Made by a program: the position numbers and the translations under genes | The notes under the pieces: model-generated | Seen by the model: only the letters and a program-made list of their open reading frames with translations | Databases searched by the model: none | What the model was told of the DNA's origin: nothing | NCBI GenBank assembly: GCA_030535795.1 | Contig: JAUNRE010000004.1 | Location: 1 to 50,991 of the forward strand | DNA from: Akkermansia sp. | Lineage (GTDB): Bacteria; Verrucomicrobiota; Verrucomicrobiia; Verrucomicrobiales; Akkermansiaceae | DNA: 50,991 bases | Direction: 5' to 3' | Shown: positions 14,051-26,871 of the stretch, piece after piece | Layout: each line of letters starts with the position of its first letter | Position numbering within the stretch: the stretch's first letter is position 1

Positions 14051-16570
14051 TCAGTCTTTGTTGTCGCGTTTGCCTTTTTTGGGCTTCAGCAGTTGAATTT
14101 CACCGCCTCGGGCGCGGATGTGGCGGGGCTCGGGACGCTTCAGGCGCAGCTTCACACGGTGGCGGTAGCCGCCGGCATTGGTGCGCACGCGCACGGTGGA
14201 GAAGCGCTTGCTATCTGTTACATGGCCTTTACCGGCAGATGAGGGGGTGGGGGCTTCCTTGATGTCGAGGGATTGAAGGCGTGCGACTTCGTCTGCGAGA
14301 GCCTGCTGATTGGGGGTATAGTTCGGATTGCGCGGCGGGAGATTGGGTGTGGGCGTTGCCGCGGGCTGTTGCGATTGCTCTTCTGCGGGTTGCTGCTCCG
14401 GCTGCTCCTGTGGTTCTGCCGGGGCAGGCTCGGGCTCTGCATTGTCCTTTATGAGCTGCTGCACTTCTTTATCGTTAGCGCGCAGGCGTGCGGCTTCGCT
14501 TTCCGGCTCAATTTCGGCCACGAGGTCAGCGCCCGGGCTCTTCACATTATCCGGGTGCTTGCGCAGGTAGTTTTCGAACTCGGGGTCGGGCTCGGCGCCG
14601 CTTTGGATGGCGCGGTCGTATGCGCGGGCAGCATCAGGTATGCGGCCGGATTCGGCATAAAGGCGCGACATGTTGTAGTGGGCATCGCTCAAGGCGGGCT
14701 TGAGCTTTACGGCGGCGGCAAAGTGTTTCAGCGCGTCATCCGTGCGACCGCTGATGGCTTCGATGTTGGCCAGGTAGAAGAATGCCTCGGCATTGCCGGG
14801 ATCCAGCTCGATAGTGCGGGTGAACATGCGCTCGGCCTCCTCCATGCGGTCCATGCGGTAGAAGGAAATGCCGGCCAGATAGTAGGTGATGGGCAGCTCC
14901 GGTGCCAGACGTGTCGCGCGGGTGAGGTACTCGATGGCTTCTTCGCATTTATTGCGGTAGAGCAGGATGGTGCCCAGGTTGACAAGCCCCGGCACATGGT
15001 CGGGCTGGAAGTCGTAGAGGGTGCGGTACAGCTGCTCTGCTGAGGTGTAGCGCGCTTTGGAGAATGCCTTGTCGGCCAGGCTCGCCAGGGTCTGAATCTC
15101 CAGGCTGCGGCGCACGGCGTTGGTGGCGTCGCTGTCCATGACTTCGTCGGATTTGCCGCTGCGCAGGGATTCGATGAGGCGTTTTTCGGAGTCCGTGAGT
15201 TCCAGTCGGCTTTCTTCATCCAGCCGCTGTAGTTCGGCGGCCATCTCGGCGTTGTTGCTCTTGAGCTGCTTATAGGTTTCCACCAGTAGTTTTCGCCCCT
15301 GTTCCTGCATTTCGATGGTGCGGCGCTGCTTGGCTATCAGTTCCTTGAGTGTGCGGTTCTCTTCTACGATGGCCGGGTCGATATCCGGCTTGGCTGCGTT
15401 GGCATCCAGCTCGGCCTCCAGGTTGTTGAGGCGCTCCGTCAGCTCGGAGATGCGGCGGCGGTAGCCGCGGTTCTCATCATACACGAGCCCCATCTGCTCG
15501 CGCAGTTGGTCCACTTCGCTGCGGGCATCGGTAAGCTGCTGAGCCAGTACGTCCTTTTCATCGGTGGAGCCGGCAATCTGCGCCTCGAGCGCTTCCACGC
15601 GGGCGCGTGCCGCTTTGAGCTGTTCTGCCAGGGTGAGGTTCTGGTCGAGCAAGGCCTTGGTTTTTTCGGGGCTGTTGAGCTCGACAATGGCGCGCAGCTG
15701 TTCGTTTTCGGCCTTGAGCTGGTCGCGCTCGCGGGTGACGCGCTCCAATTCGGCTTTTGTCTGAGCCAATTCACCGGCTAGGGTGTTGGCTCGGTCTTCT
15801 GCCTCCTTGCGTGCGCGCTCCGACTCGCGCAGTTTATCCTCTGCTTCTGCCAGGCGGCGGGCGAAGGATTCCACCACCTCATTGCTCTGGCGGCGTTCAT
15901 CCGTCACTTGCTTGAGCAGGGTTTCATAGCGTTCGCGGTATTCTTTCTGCTCCCTGCGCGCGGTCATTAGTTCCTGCTGGCTCTTCTTGTATTTTTCGGA
16001 GAGATCCAGGAAGCTGCGTGCCATGTTGCGGCACTCGGTGCGCAGGCGGTTAAGTTCTTCGCGCAGTTCTTTATCCGTTGCTGCATAGTCCGGCAGGCCA
16101 TCCGACGAGATGCTGTCCTCAGTGTTGGCGAGGTCCTGAATGCCGGGAACCGGGAGCGGTACCTCCTGCGGGACGGGGCGTCCCGGCTGTCGGCCGGTGG
16201 GGATGGGCGCCTTGGCTGCTTCCTCCTGATAGCGCTTTATATTTTTCGCGAGCTGTTCGCGCAGGTAGCTCATCATACGCGTTTTCCAGTCCGGGTAATC
16301 ACGCACGATGATGGCCATCATCTTTTCGGCCTGGCGAGCTTTCTTTATAGCCTGGTTGTAGTTGCCGCGGGCGGCTGCTTTTTCGGCCTCATTGCGCAGG
16401 CGGTAGGCCACCAGCAGGTCTTCTGCGGGGTCGCGCTGAATCTCCCTGTTCGGGCCGGCCTGCACGATGCCCGGCCGTACGGCTGCGGAGCTCTGAGCCC
16501 ATAAAGCACTGCCGCTCAGTAGCATGATGCCGCTGAGTGCCATGGTTGAGTATGTAGTGAACGCAGACAT
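14051..16570 (-). CDS. Exported coiled-coil and TPR-repeat protein
   Basis: This is an 839-residue envelope protein when started at ATG 16570. There the sequence reads as a signal peptide (MSAFTTYSTMALSGIMLLSG); the in-frame upstream ATG at 16672 adds 34 residues with no signal character and lies beyond the promoter. About residues 150-470 are a long charged coiled coil (runs of E, K, R and Q with heptad leucines). TPR units follow around 490-640 (PELPITYYLAGISFYRMDR and PGNAEAFFYLANIEAISGR). Next comes a Pro/Glu/Gln-rich stretch (EPEPAPAEPQEQPEQQPAEE) and a very basic tail (GGYRHRVKLRLKRPEPRHI, KPKKGKRDNKD). The plan suggests a periplasmic scaffold, with the basic tail perhaps touching LPS or nucleic acid (inference). 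It heads the operon with yggS. Confidence 0.8.
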   Translation of the reverse strand: MSAFTTYSTMALSGIMLLSGSALWAQSSAAVRPGIVQAGPNREIQRDPAEDLLVAYRLRNEAEKAAARGNYNQAIKKARQAEKMMAIIVRDYPDWKTRMMSYLREQLAKNIKRYQEEAAKAPIPTGRQPGRPVPQEVPLPVPGIQDLANTEDSISSDGLPDYAATDKELREELNRLRTECRNMARSFLDLSEKYKKSQQELMTARREQKEYRERYETLLKQVTDERRQSNEVVESFARRLAEAEDKLRESERARKEAEDRANTLAGELAQTKAELERVTRERDQLKAENEQLRAIVELNSPEKTKALLDQNLTLAEQLKAARARVEALEAQIAGSTDEKDVLAQQLTDARSEVDQLREQMGLVYDENRGYRRRISELTERLNNLEAELDANAAKPDIDPAIVEENRTLKELIAKQRRTIEMQEQGRKLLVETYKQLKSNNAEMAAELQRLDEESRLELTDSEKRLIESLRSGKSDEVMDSDATNAVRRSLEIQTLASLADKAFSKARYTSAEQLYRTLYDFQPDHVPGLVNLGTILLYRNKCEEAIEYLTRATRLAPELPITYYLAGISFYRMDRMEEAERMFTRTIELDPGNAEAFFYLANIEAISGRTDDALKHFAAAVKLKPALSDAHYNMSRLYAESGRIPDAARAYDRAIQSGAEPDPEFENYLRKHPDNVKSPGADLVAEIEPESEAARLRANDKEVQQLIKDNAEPEPAPAEPQEQPEQQPAEEQSQQPAATPTPNLPPRNPNYTPNQQALADEVARLQSLDIKEAPTPSSAGKGHVTDSKRFSTVRVRTNAGGYRHRVKLRLKRPEPRHIRARGGEIQLLKPKKGKRDNKD

Positions 16571-16602
16571 GAAAAGATGTTGCTCTATGGTAACTGATTC
16601 CT

Positions 16603-16630
16603 GTTGTAAAGCAAGCAGGAAGTGTGTCAA
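16603..16630 (-). promoter_or_regulatory. Promoter of the TPR protein/yggS operon
   Basis: On the minus strand TTGACA (16625-16630), 16 bp and TACAAC (16603-16608) lie 32 bp before ATG 16570. It is divergent from the CCA-enzyme promoter 42 bp away. Confidence 0.5.
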
Positions 16631-16671
16631 ACTGCGCAGATTGTGTTGTGGCTGTGTACCCATATCCTGCA

Positions 16672-16700
16672 TTTACAAATGATGTTTGCCGTGCTATAAT
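16672..16700 (+). promoter_or_regulatory. Promoter of the CCA-adding enzyme gene
   Basis: TTTACA (16672-16677), 17 bp and a perfect TATAAT (16695-16700) end 8 bp before ATG 16709. Transcription would start on or within 2 nt of the start codon. Confidence 0.75.
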
Positions 16701-16708
16701 GGCCGCGC

Positions 16709-18052
16709 ATGAAAAAGCCTGCCATTCTGATTCCGCCCTACGCTCTGACCGTTGTGGAGAGACTTGCCCAATTCGGGTACGAAGCCTATGTGGTGGGTGG
16801 TTGTGTGCGCGACAGTCTGCTGGGTATCACGCCTAAGGACTGGGATGTATGCACCAATGCTACGCCCCAGCAGGTGCTGAGGGTGTTCCGACGCATGCCG
16901 GTCATCAAAACAGGGCTGAAGCATGGTACGGTAACGGTGATGGTGAACCATGAGCCGGTGGAGGTGACAACTTTCCGCGTGGATGGCGAGTACACCGATA
17001 ATCGCCACCCCGATGAGGTCATCTTTGTGAGTCATGTGGAGGAGGACCTCGCGCGGCGCGACTTTACCATCAATGCTATGGCTTATAACCCGGCGCGCGG
17101 GCTGGTGGATGCCTTCGGCGGACAGGAGGATTTGGCGGCCGGGCTTATACGCTGCGTGGGCGAGCCGGATGACCGTTTCAATGAGGATGGCTTGCGCATT
17201 ATGCGAGCGTTGCGCTTCGCCGCGCGCTTCGATTTCGGCATTGAAGCTGAAACGGCCTTTGCCATACGCCGCAACCGCCACTTGCTGGAGAATGTGAGTG
17301 TGGAGCGCATCTACAAGGAACTGAAGGGCATGCTCGTGGGCAAGGGGGCTTTGGGGATGCTGCTGGCGTTCCCGGATGTGATGGCGGTTATCATGCCCGA
17401 ATTGGCACCCTCTTTCGGATTCGAACAGCACAATCCGCACCACCGCTACGATGTGTGGACTCACACTGCCTATGCCGTGCAGGCGGCTCCGGCAGAGGAG
17501 GCGTTGCGTCTTGTCATGCTGCTGCATGACATAGGCAAGCCCTCTTGTTATACGCAGGATGAAGCGGGGGTGGGGCATTTTTATGGGCACCCTGCTGTGA
17601 GTGCTGATATGGCGTATGCGATTCTGACCCGCCTGAAGAGCGACAACGCTACACTTGCCCGCGTGGTGACGCTGGTGCGGGAGCATGATAACCCGTTCCC
17701 GACAACACGAGCCGGTATGCGCCGCTGCATCGGGCGCTTGGGGGAAGAGGTGGTGGCGCAGCTGTTTGATGTGAAGCGGGCAGACTACGCAGCCCAGGCG
17801 GATTACGAGCAGGCGGAGAAAAAAGCGGACTTGCGGGAGGCTGCTCTTCTCATTGAGGAGCTGATGGAGGAGGAACACGCATTCACCATCAAAGACCTGC
17901 ATATCAATGGACGCGACCTGATGGCCATGGGGGTGCCCGCCGGTCCGGAGGTGGGCCGTATCCTCAAAGCCCTGCTGGCTGAGGTGCAGGAGGATGCTCT
18001 GGAAAATGCCGCCGCTTCGCTCGCAGCCCGCGCCCGCGAGCTGATGCTCTGA
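16709..18052 (+). CDS. cca: CCA tRNA nucleotidyltransferase, HD-domain type
   Basis: This enzyme adds or repairs the 3' CCA of tRNA using CTP and ATP. The class II nucleotidyltransferase head has VVGGCVRDSLLG and the metal pair D44/D46 in KDWDVCT, then GLKHGTVTV, EDLARRDFTINAMAY and the tRNA-head motifs RFNEDGLRIMRALRFAARF. A C-terminal HD phosphohydrolase-like domain carries H273-D274 (MLLHDIGKP). Many bacterial CCA enzymes carry such a domain, which can remove 2',3'-cyclic phosphates. The 447-residue length fits. A poly(A) polymerase (PcnB) is less likely because the basic C-terminal tail is missing. It precedes ndk by 63 bp and is probably transcribed separately. Confidence 0.92.
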   Translation: MKKPAILIPPYALTVVERLAQFGYEAYVVGGCVRDSLLGITPKDWDVCTNATPQQVLRVFRRMPVIKTGLKHGTVTVMVNHEPVEVTTFRVDGEYTDNRHPDEVIFVSHVEEDLARRDFTINAMAYNPARGLVDAFGGQEDLAAGLIRCVGEPDDRFNEDGLRIMRALRFAARFDFGIEAETAFAIRRNRHLLENVSVERIYKELKGMLVGKGALGMLLAFPDVMAVIMPELAPSFGFEQHNPHHRYDVWTHTAYAVQAAPAEEALRLVMLLHDIGKPSCYTQDEAGVGHFYGHPAVSADMAYAILTRLKSDNATLARVVTLVREHDNPFPTTRAGMRRCIGRLGEEVVAQLFDVKRADYAAQADYEQAEKKADLREAALLIEELMEEEHAFTIKDLHINGRDLMAMGVPAGPEVGRILKALLAEVQEDALENAAASLAARARELML

Positions 18053-18063
18053 TGCGTTTTTGC

Positions 18064-18092
18064 TTGACAGATAAAGCTCGCAGGAGTAACCT
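18064..18092 (+). promoter_or_regulatory. Promoter of ndk
   Basis: TTGACA (18064-18069), 17 bp and TAACCT (18087-18092) lie 23 bp before ATG 18116. The leader of about 17 nt is A/C-rich with no Shine-Dalgarno sequence. Confidence 0.6.
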
Positions 18093-18115
18093 ACCTCCAC
18101 ACACAACAATTTATT

Positions 18116-18565
18116 ATGAATCGAGACGAAAAGACACTCATACTCTTCAAGCCGGATTGCGTGCGTAAGAACCTCTCCGGTGTTATTCTGCAGCGCCTGC
18201 TGGCTGAGGGGTTCCGCCTGCGCGGCATGAAAATGATGCAGCTTGATGACACTATTCTGCGTGAGCACTATGCACACATCATCGACCTGGTGATTGATGA
18301 CAACCCCCTGTTCCCCACGCTCTCCGCTTTCATGCAGACCAGCCCTGTGGTGGCTCTGGTGCTCAGTGGCCCCGGTGTCATTACCCGCGTGCGCTCCATC
18401 CTCGGGCCGACGAACTCGATGAAGGCCGACAAGGGTACCATCCGCGGTGATTTCGGTACGAACAGCATGCTCAATATCTGCCACGCTTCCGACTCCCCCG
18501 AGAGCGCAGAGGTGGAAATCAAGCGCTTCTTCAAGCCGGAGGAGCTCTTCGATAACGTGGATTAA
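18116..18565 (+). CDS. ndk: Nucleoside diphosphate kinase
   Basis: Ndk balances NTP and dNTP pools by moving the gamma phosphate of ATP to other nucleoside diphosphates through a phosphohistidine. The catalytic H123 lies in NICHASDS. Also present are TLILFKPDCVRKNLSG, GPGVITRVRSILGPTNS and KGTIRGDFG. The 149-residue length is standard. One variation from most family members is CVRKNLSG rather than AVxRGLIG in the first motif. It is monocistronic, with its own promoter and a strong terminator 28 bp after the stop. Confidence 0.97.
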   Translation: MNRDEKTLILFKPDCVRKNLSGVILQRLLAEGFRLRGMKMMQLDDTILREHYAHIIDLVIDDNPLFPTLSAFMQTSPVVALVLSGPGVITRVRSILGPTNSMKADKGTIRGDFGTNSMLNICHASDSPESAEVEIKRFFKPEELFDNVD

Positions 18566-18592
18566 GAGCCCCTGCTTTCCGATATTTTTTCC

Positions 18593-18622
18593 GGGGGAGC
18601 CTTGTAGGCTCTCCCTTTTTTC
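18593..18622 (+). terminator. Intrinsic terminator of ndk
   Basis: A 9-bp stem (GGGGGAGCC with GGCTCTCCC, one G-T pair) and a 5-nt loop are followed by a run of T at 18616-18622. Confidence 0.85.
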
Positions 18623-18643
18623 TTTCCGCCCATCATCCGAGTC

Positions 18644-19387
18644 GTGAAAATTCTCCCTTTATCTCATTTGTTGTTGGCACCTGTAGCTGTGTTGGTAAGC
18701 GCCTGCGGTACTCTGGTACACGTGCAGCATACCGAGCCTTCCGCCGTGGGGCTGCCGCGTGGTACTGAACTGAGCGTGAGCTGTGAGCACCCGCGCCTGG
18801 CTCAACTGGTGACATCCCGGCTGGCTGAGGAAAAGTTTTACCGGCTGACGCCCGCCGCCGGAACTCAGTTGCAGCTTGGCAATGTCGTTAAGACGGAGCA
18901 GGAAATGGGCGGGGCGTCCTTTGGCGAGCAACACCGCTATGCCCGCGCCCGCAACTATATCGTTAACCTGTCGGCAGTGGCAAGGCTGGTACGGGGCGGC
19001 AATGTGCCTTTCCTTAAGATATACTCGATTGAGGGCGACTCGGTTGAGCGAGCGCAGCGCAAGCTGGCTGATGCCGTGGCGGATGATATGGTGCCGCGTC
19101 GCGTCACACGGGGGAGGCGTATATCGCCGGCTTCGGGTAATGAGGTGCTGGGCGAGGCGGCTCGTGCCTGTGCTGCCGGTAACTGGCAGCAGGGCCGTAC
19201 CCTGGCACAACAGGCTGTGCAGGCTTTTCCCTCAGACTCGGAGTGCTACTTCCTGATGGGGCTCATTGAGCAACAGGCCGGCAACTACGCTGCTGCCGCC
19301 GTTCAGTTGCGCCGTGCGCTTTCGCTGAAAGACGACAGCGCATATCGGGATGCTCTGAGCATTTGCGAGCGCCTGAGTTCCCGCTGA
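18644..19387 (+). CDS. Lipoprotein with C-terminal TPR-like repeats
   Basis: This 247-residue protein starts at GTG 18644. The N-terminus is a lipoprotein signal with lipobox V18-S19-A20-C21, so the mature protein is lipidated at C21 and sits on a membrane. The middle (residues 30-150) is a mixed domain I do not recognise. Residues 165-245 form one or two TPR-like helical pairs (GNWQQGRTLAQQAVQAFP and GNYAAAAVQLRRALSLK). No promoter of the type seen elsewhere is obvious between the ndk terminator and the start. It faces the TM2 gene across a shared palindromic terminator. Confidence 0.75.
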   Translation: MKILPLSHLLLAPVAVLVSACGTLVHVQHTEPSAVGLPRGTELSVSCEHPRLAQLVTSRLAEEKFYRLTPAAGTQLQLGNVVKTEQEMGGASFGEQHRYARARNYIVNLSAVARLVRGGNVPFLKIYSIEGDSVERAQRKLADAVADDMVPRRVTRGRRISPASGNEVLGEAARACAAGNWQQGRTLAQQAVQAFPSDSECYFLMGLIEQQAGNYAAAAVQLRRALSLKDDSAYRDALSICERLSSR

Positions 19388-19400
19388 CGCCGGGAAAGCT

Positions 19401-19446
19401 TCCCCACAAAAAAACGCAGCAAGACGCTGCGTTTTTTTTGTGGGGG
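19401..19446. terminator. Bidirectional terminator
   Basis: A near-perfect palindrome: ACGCAGC and GCTGCGT around AAGAC, flanked by A-run and T-run arms and then CCCCAC/GTGGGG. It can terminate the lipoprotein gene (+) and the TM2 gene (-). Confidence 0.85.
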
Positions 19447-19461
19447 AATGATGGCCGGCCG

Positions 19462-19692
19462 TTACATGGCAATGACCCGCCCCTGTTTATCGGTGAATGC
19501 ACCGAAGATGAGGCGCAGGATGTCAATTACTTGCCAGATGCCGAAGAAACCAACTGTAACGAATTGAAGAATGCCGGAAATGACTTTTCCGGCGTAGATG
19601 CGGTGTACGCCGCAGAAGCCGAACAGGCAAAGGAACGAGAGCAGGAGAGCCGTGGTGCGGCTGAGCGGTGAGATATTGGATGATGTTGTCAT
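19462..19692 (-). CDS. TM2-domain membrane protein
   Basis: This 76-residue inner-membrane protein has the TM2 fold: helix 1 (TALLLSFLCLFGFCG), the signature turn GVHRIYAGKVISGILQ, then helix 2 (TVGFFGIWQVIDILRLI) with the conserved D in the second helix. TM2 proteins are common in bacteria and their role is mostly unknown. It starts 27 bp after the GH10-like gene and is probably its operon partner. The full domain is present with almost no extra sequence. Confidence 0.9.
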   Translation of the reverse strand: MTTSSNISPLSRTTALLLSFLCLFGFCGVHRIYAGKVISGILQFVTVGFFGIWQVIDILRLIFGAFTDKQGRVIAM

Positions 19693-19719
19693 GTGTGTAA
19701 TGGATGGAGGGGATGAAGG

Positions 19720-21141
19720 TTAGCGAGCTAATACGGCAGGTGTGCCGCTGTTGCCGCAGGCGGAGATGGGGCGGATGGCGATGCGGCCGGCGTCGCCAAT
19801 GAGGCGGGCGGGCAGTTTTACCTTGCGCTGGGCACCGGGCAGGATGCAGATGGTGCGCCACCGGCGACCGCTGCCGGCCTGAATGACCCATTTGCGAGCC
19901 GAGGCGTCGGGCGGGTTCCAGTTCAGGGTGATGGTGCTGCCGTTGTCGTAAGCCTGCGCACCGGGGCGCTGGGGCCGCACATTGCCGCTCCACGGCATGG
20001 CCGGGGGGACTGCGTAACCCGAGTAACGCTTGGCCAGATAGCTCTGGATGCCGCCGGCGTTGTTGCCGATGGAGCGCCAGCTCCAGAACAACTGTCCCGC
20101 ACTCTGCCGGGCCAGCGAGCGGGAATAGGCAATCTGCGCATCGATTTCAGAGGCGGGGCGCCCGGGGTCCTCGCTGCTCTTAATGCGGGCGGTGGCAATG
20201 CCGGGCCAGACGGGGCGGCGTGTGTTGATGCTGCTCCACCACTGCATGAGCGCGGTGAAGCTCTGCTCGCTGTTGATACGCCAGTAGAGTTGGGGTGCCA
20301 GGTAATCCACCCAGCCGTTCTTCAGCCATTTGCGGGCATCGCAGGCCAGGTGTTCGTAGGCATTCACGCCGGCTTTCACGCCCGAGGGGTAGCCGGGTTG
20401 CCATATACCGAACGGGCTGATACCTACGCGAACCCAGGGCTTAGTTTTCTTGACGGATGTGTAGAGATTGTAGACGAAGTTATCCACGGCGCGGCGGCGC
20501 TCGGAGGGGCTTTTGCCGTCGGCTATGTTGTGGTGCGGGGGGTAGGGGTAGAAATAGTCATCCAGGTGTACGCCATCGATATCATAACGGCGCACGACAT
20601 CGAGGATAACGCGCAGCACATGCTGCTGGGCTGCCGAGCTGGAGGGATTCAGGATGGTGGTGTTGCCGGCGCGCTTCAGCAGGTTGGGCTGGCGGCGCGA
20701 GATGTGGTTGCGACCCACGGGGCGCCCGCTGATGGTGGCACGGAAGGGGTTGAACCAGGCATGTAGCTCCAGCCCTCGTTTGTGTGCCTCGCGTATGGCA
20801 AACTCCAGCGGGTCGTAGCCGGGGTTGACGCCCGGGCCGCTCAGCCAGGCGCTCCAGGGTTCGATGGAGGATTTATAGATGGCATCACCATTCGGGCGAA
20901 CTTGCAGGATGATGGCGTTGAGTTTGAGCTGTACGGCTTTGTTGAGGATGTTGAGGAGCTCCTGCTTTTGGGCGGAGGGGGAAAGCCCTGCCCGTGAGGG
21001 CCAGTCCAGATTATACACGGTGGAGACCCAGGCCGCTCGGAACTCACGCGGCGGCTCCGGGGCGTTTTCATTCACCTGCTGCCAGGCTTGCGCCATAACA
21101 GCTGTTGCCAGAAAGAGAATGACCTGCAGCAGTTTCTTCAT
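19720..21141 (-). CDS. Secreted GH10-like glycosyl hydrolase (GHL10/DUF187)
   Basis: This is a TIM-barrel protein of the GHL10 family (YngK-like), thought to act on cell-wall or host glycans; substrate and mechanism are poorly defined. The start of the domain is diagnostic: PREFRAAWVSTVYNLDWPS, then LNAIILQVRPNGDAIY, LELHAWFNPFRA, DGVHLDDYFYPYP and WVRVGISPFGIWQPG. After the barrel comes a short beta domain resembling fibronectin type III. I use ATG 21141, where a signal peptide starts (MKKLLQVILFLATAVMAQA). A promoter ends 7 bp before it, so the upstream in-frame ATG at 21213 is not used. The mature protein is periplasmic or outer-membrane associated. Confidence 0.88.
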   Translation of the reverse strand: MKKLLQVILFLATAVMAQAWQQVNENAPEPPREFRAAWVSTVYNLDWPSRAGLSPSAQKQELLNILNKAVQLKLNAIILQVRPNGDAIYKSSIEPWSAWLSGPGVNPGYDPLEFAIREAHKRGLELHAWFNPFRATISGRPVGRNHISRRQPNLLKRAGNTTILNPSSSAAQQHVLRVILDVVRRYDIDGVHLDDYFYPYPPHHNIADGKSPSERRRAVDNFVYNLYTSVKKTKPWVRVGISPFGIWQPGYPSGVKAGVNAYEHLACDARKWLKNGWVDYLAPQLYWRINSEQSFTALMQWWSSINTRRPVWPGIATARIKSSEDPGRPASEIDAQIAYSRSLARQSAGQLFWSWRSIGNNAGGIQSYLAKRYSGYAVPPAMPWSGNVRPQRPGAQAYDNGSTITLNWNPPDASARKWVIQAGSGRRWRTICILPGAQRKVKLPARLIGDAGRIAIRPISACGNSGTPAVLAR

Positions 21142-21148
21142 GCGCGGA

Positions 21149-21177
21149 ATCTTACTACAGCACCACCGGTATGACAA
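21149..21177 (-). promoter_or_regulatory. Promoter of the GH10-like gene
   Basis: On the minus strand TTGTCA (21172-21177), 17 bp and TAAGAT (21149-21154) end 7 bp before ATG 21141, predicting a leaderless message. Confidence 0.7.
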
Positions 21178-21211
21178 GTGTGTATTATGGCATGATATGC
21201 AAAGCCGCTGC

Positions 21212-21249
21212 AAAAAAAATCCCCCTGCGTGTCGTGCACACGCAGGGGG
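21212..21249 (-). terminator. Terminator of the GH2 gene
   Basis: A 12-bp perfect stem (21221-21232 with 21238-21249) and a 5-nt loop are followed on the minus strand by a T-run (21212-21219). It separates the GH2 gene from the GH10-like promoter. Confidence 0.9.
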
Positions 21250-21275
21250 CGAATGAACTTGCTACGCCGGGGCGA

Positions 21276-25729
<4,454 letters not shown>

Positions 25730-25825
25730 GCAAAAAGCTCCACTCGCGTGCGCATCGTGCGCGCGTAAAAGGGCGCTTGTATGACAAAATTGTTGAAAAA
25801 TATTAAATGTTATCACATTTTACGC

Positions 25826-25854
25826 TTGACAGTTGGGGGAAAAAGGAGTATTTC
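25826..25854 (+). promoter_or_regulatory. Possible promoter of the LpxR-like gene
   Basis: TTGACA (25826-25831), 17 bp and TATTTC (25849-25854) lie 9 bp before ATG 25864. The -10 is weak (three of six), so the start choice is open. Confidence 0.45.
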
Positions 25855-25863
25855 TCATCGTGT

Positions 25864-26835
25864 ATGAGCGCGATAACACCATGGGCTATTATGGCCGGCG
25901 GGTCACTACTGGCAAACTATTTCAACCCGATTCCCCAGCCGGGGCAGGAGGGGTATACACCGACTCCGACACATCACCTGCGAGTGATGTTCGAGAATGA
26001 CCTTGCCTTCGGGCATGACAGAAACTACACCCACGGTACCAGAATAGACTACGCCCGGGAGATGCCGAGCGGCAATGCCTGGGGTATATCGCTCATGCAG
26101 AATATCCATACACCGGAGCACCATACGGACGGCGCTGTGCCGGGCGAGCATCCCTATATCGGTTATCTGATGCTGGGTGGTGCCTATATGCAGCGCGGGG
26201 AGGATTTCGGTTCTGTCTTCGAGTTCCAGGTTGGCGCCTCCGGCAATGCTTCCGGTGCTCGTCATACTCAGAATGAGTTTCATAAGTTCTTCGGCCTTGA
26301 AACTTGGGATGGCTGGGGTGACCAGGTGCCTTCCGAGATTTTGTTCCAGCTGAGCATGCGCCAGGATTTCCGCGTCAGTGCGCTTGAGTTTGAAGGCACT
26401 AACGGTTGGAAGTCTGACGCTACATTCTTCCTGCGCGAAGACATCGGCACGGCCTACATTCGCGGCGGCGCGGGGATTAGTTTCCGCTATGGTGTGAACC
26501 TGCCGCCCAGCATGCAGGTGACGGGCAGCCGTGGCGGTAATTACGGCTTGGGGCTTCTGAAGAAGCCGGAGTATCGCCGTGATGAGCTGTCCTACTTTGT
26601 GGTGGCTTCTCTCTATGCCGAGTATACGGCGCGCGACATTACGGCAGATGGCGGTGTGTTCCATGATTTCGAGACTGGTGTCAGCAGCCAGCCTTGGCAG
26701 GTGCAGGCTCAGCTGGGCGTAGGTGTGTCGTATCAGGGCATCGATTACTATGCAGGCGGTGTGTTGCAGAGCAGCACATACCGAGATGGCGAAACAACCT
26801 ACTACGGTACGTTCAGCGTTACCTGGCACTGGTAA
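25864..26835 (+). CDS. LpxR-family outer-membrane lipid A deacylase (DUF2219)
   Basis: LpxR is an outer-membrane beta-barrel that removes the 3'-acyloxyacyl chain of lipid A, changing how LPS is sensed by the host. The family signature is FENDLAFGHDRNYTHG: N45 and D46 correspond to the catalytic Asn-Asp pair at the start of the first strand, followed by the conserved YT-G. The rest alternates short aromatic beta strands and ends in FSVTWHW with a terminal aromatic residue, typical of outer-membrane proteins. The start is uncertain: ATG 25864 fits a promoter, while ATG 25807 adds 19 residues with two lysines that would make a better signal-peptide n-region. It is 36 bp upstream of resB. Confidence 0.82.
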   Translation: MSAITPWAIMAGGSLLANYFNPIPQPGQEGYTPTPTHHLRVMFENDLAFGHDRNYTHGTRIDYAREMPSGNAWGISLMQNIHTPEHHTDGAVPGEHPYIGYLMLGGAYMQRGEDFGSVFEFQVGASGNASGARHTQNEFHKFFGLETWDGWGDQVPSEILFQLSMRQDFRVSALEFEGTNGWKSDATFFLREDIGTAYIRGGAGISFRYGVNLPPSMQVTGSRGGNYGLGLLKKPEYRRDELSYFVVASLYAEYTARDITADGGVFHDFETGVSSQPWQVQAQLGVGVSYQGIDYYAGGVLQSSTYRDGETTYYGTFSVTWHW

Positions 26836-26871
26836 ACACCTTGTCTGAACAACCCTGACTCACGATTTTTC

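Noticed and set aside
16694..18484. 596-codon ORF on the minus strand
   Set aside because: It is antisense to the CCA enzyme and ndk, both firmly identified.
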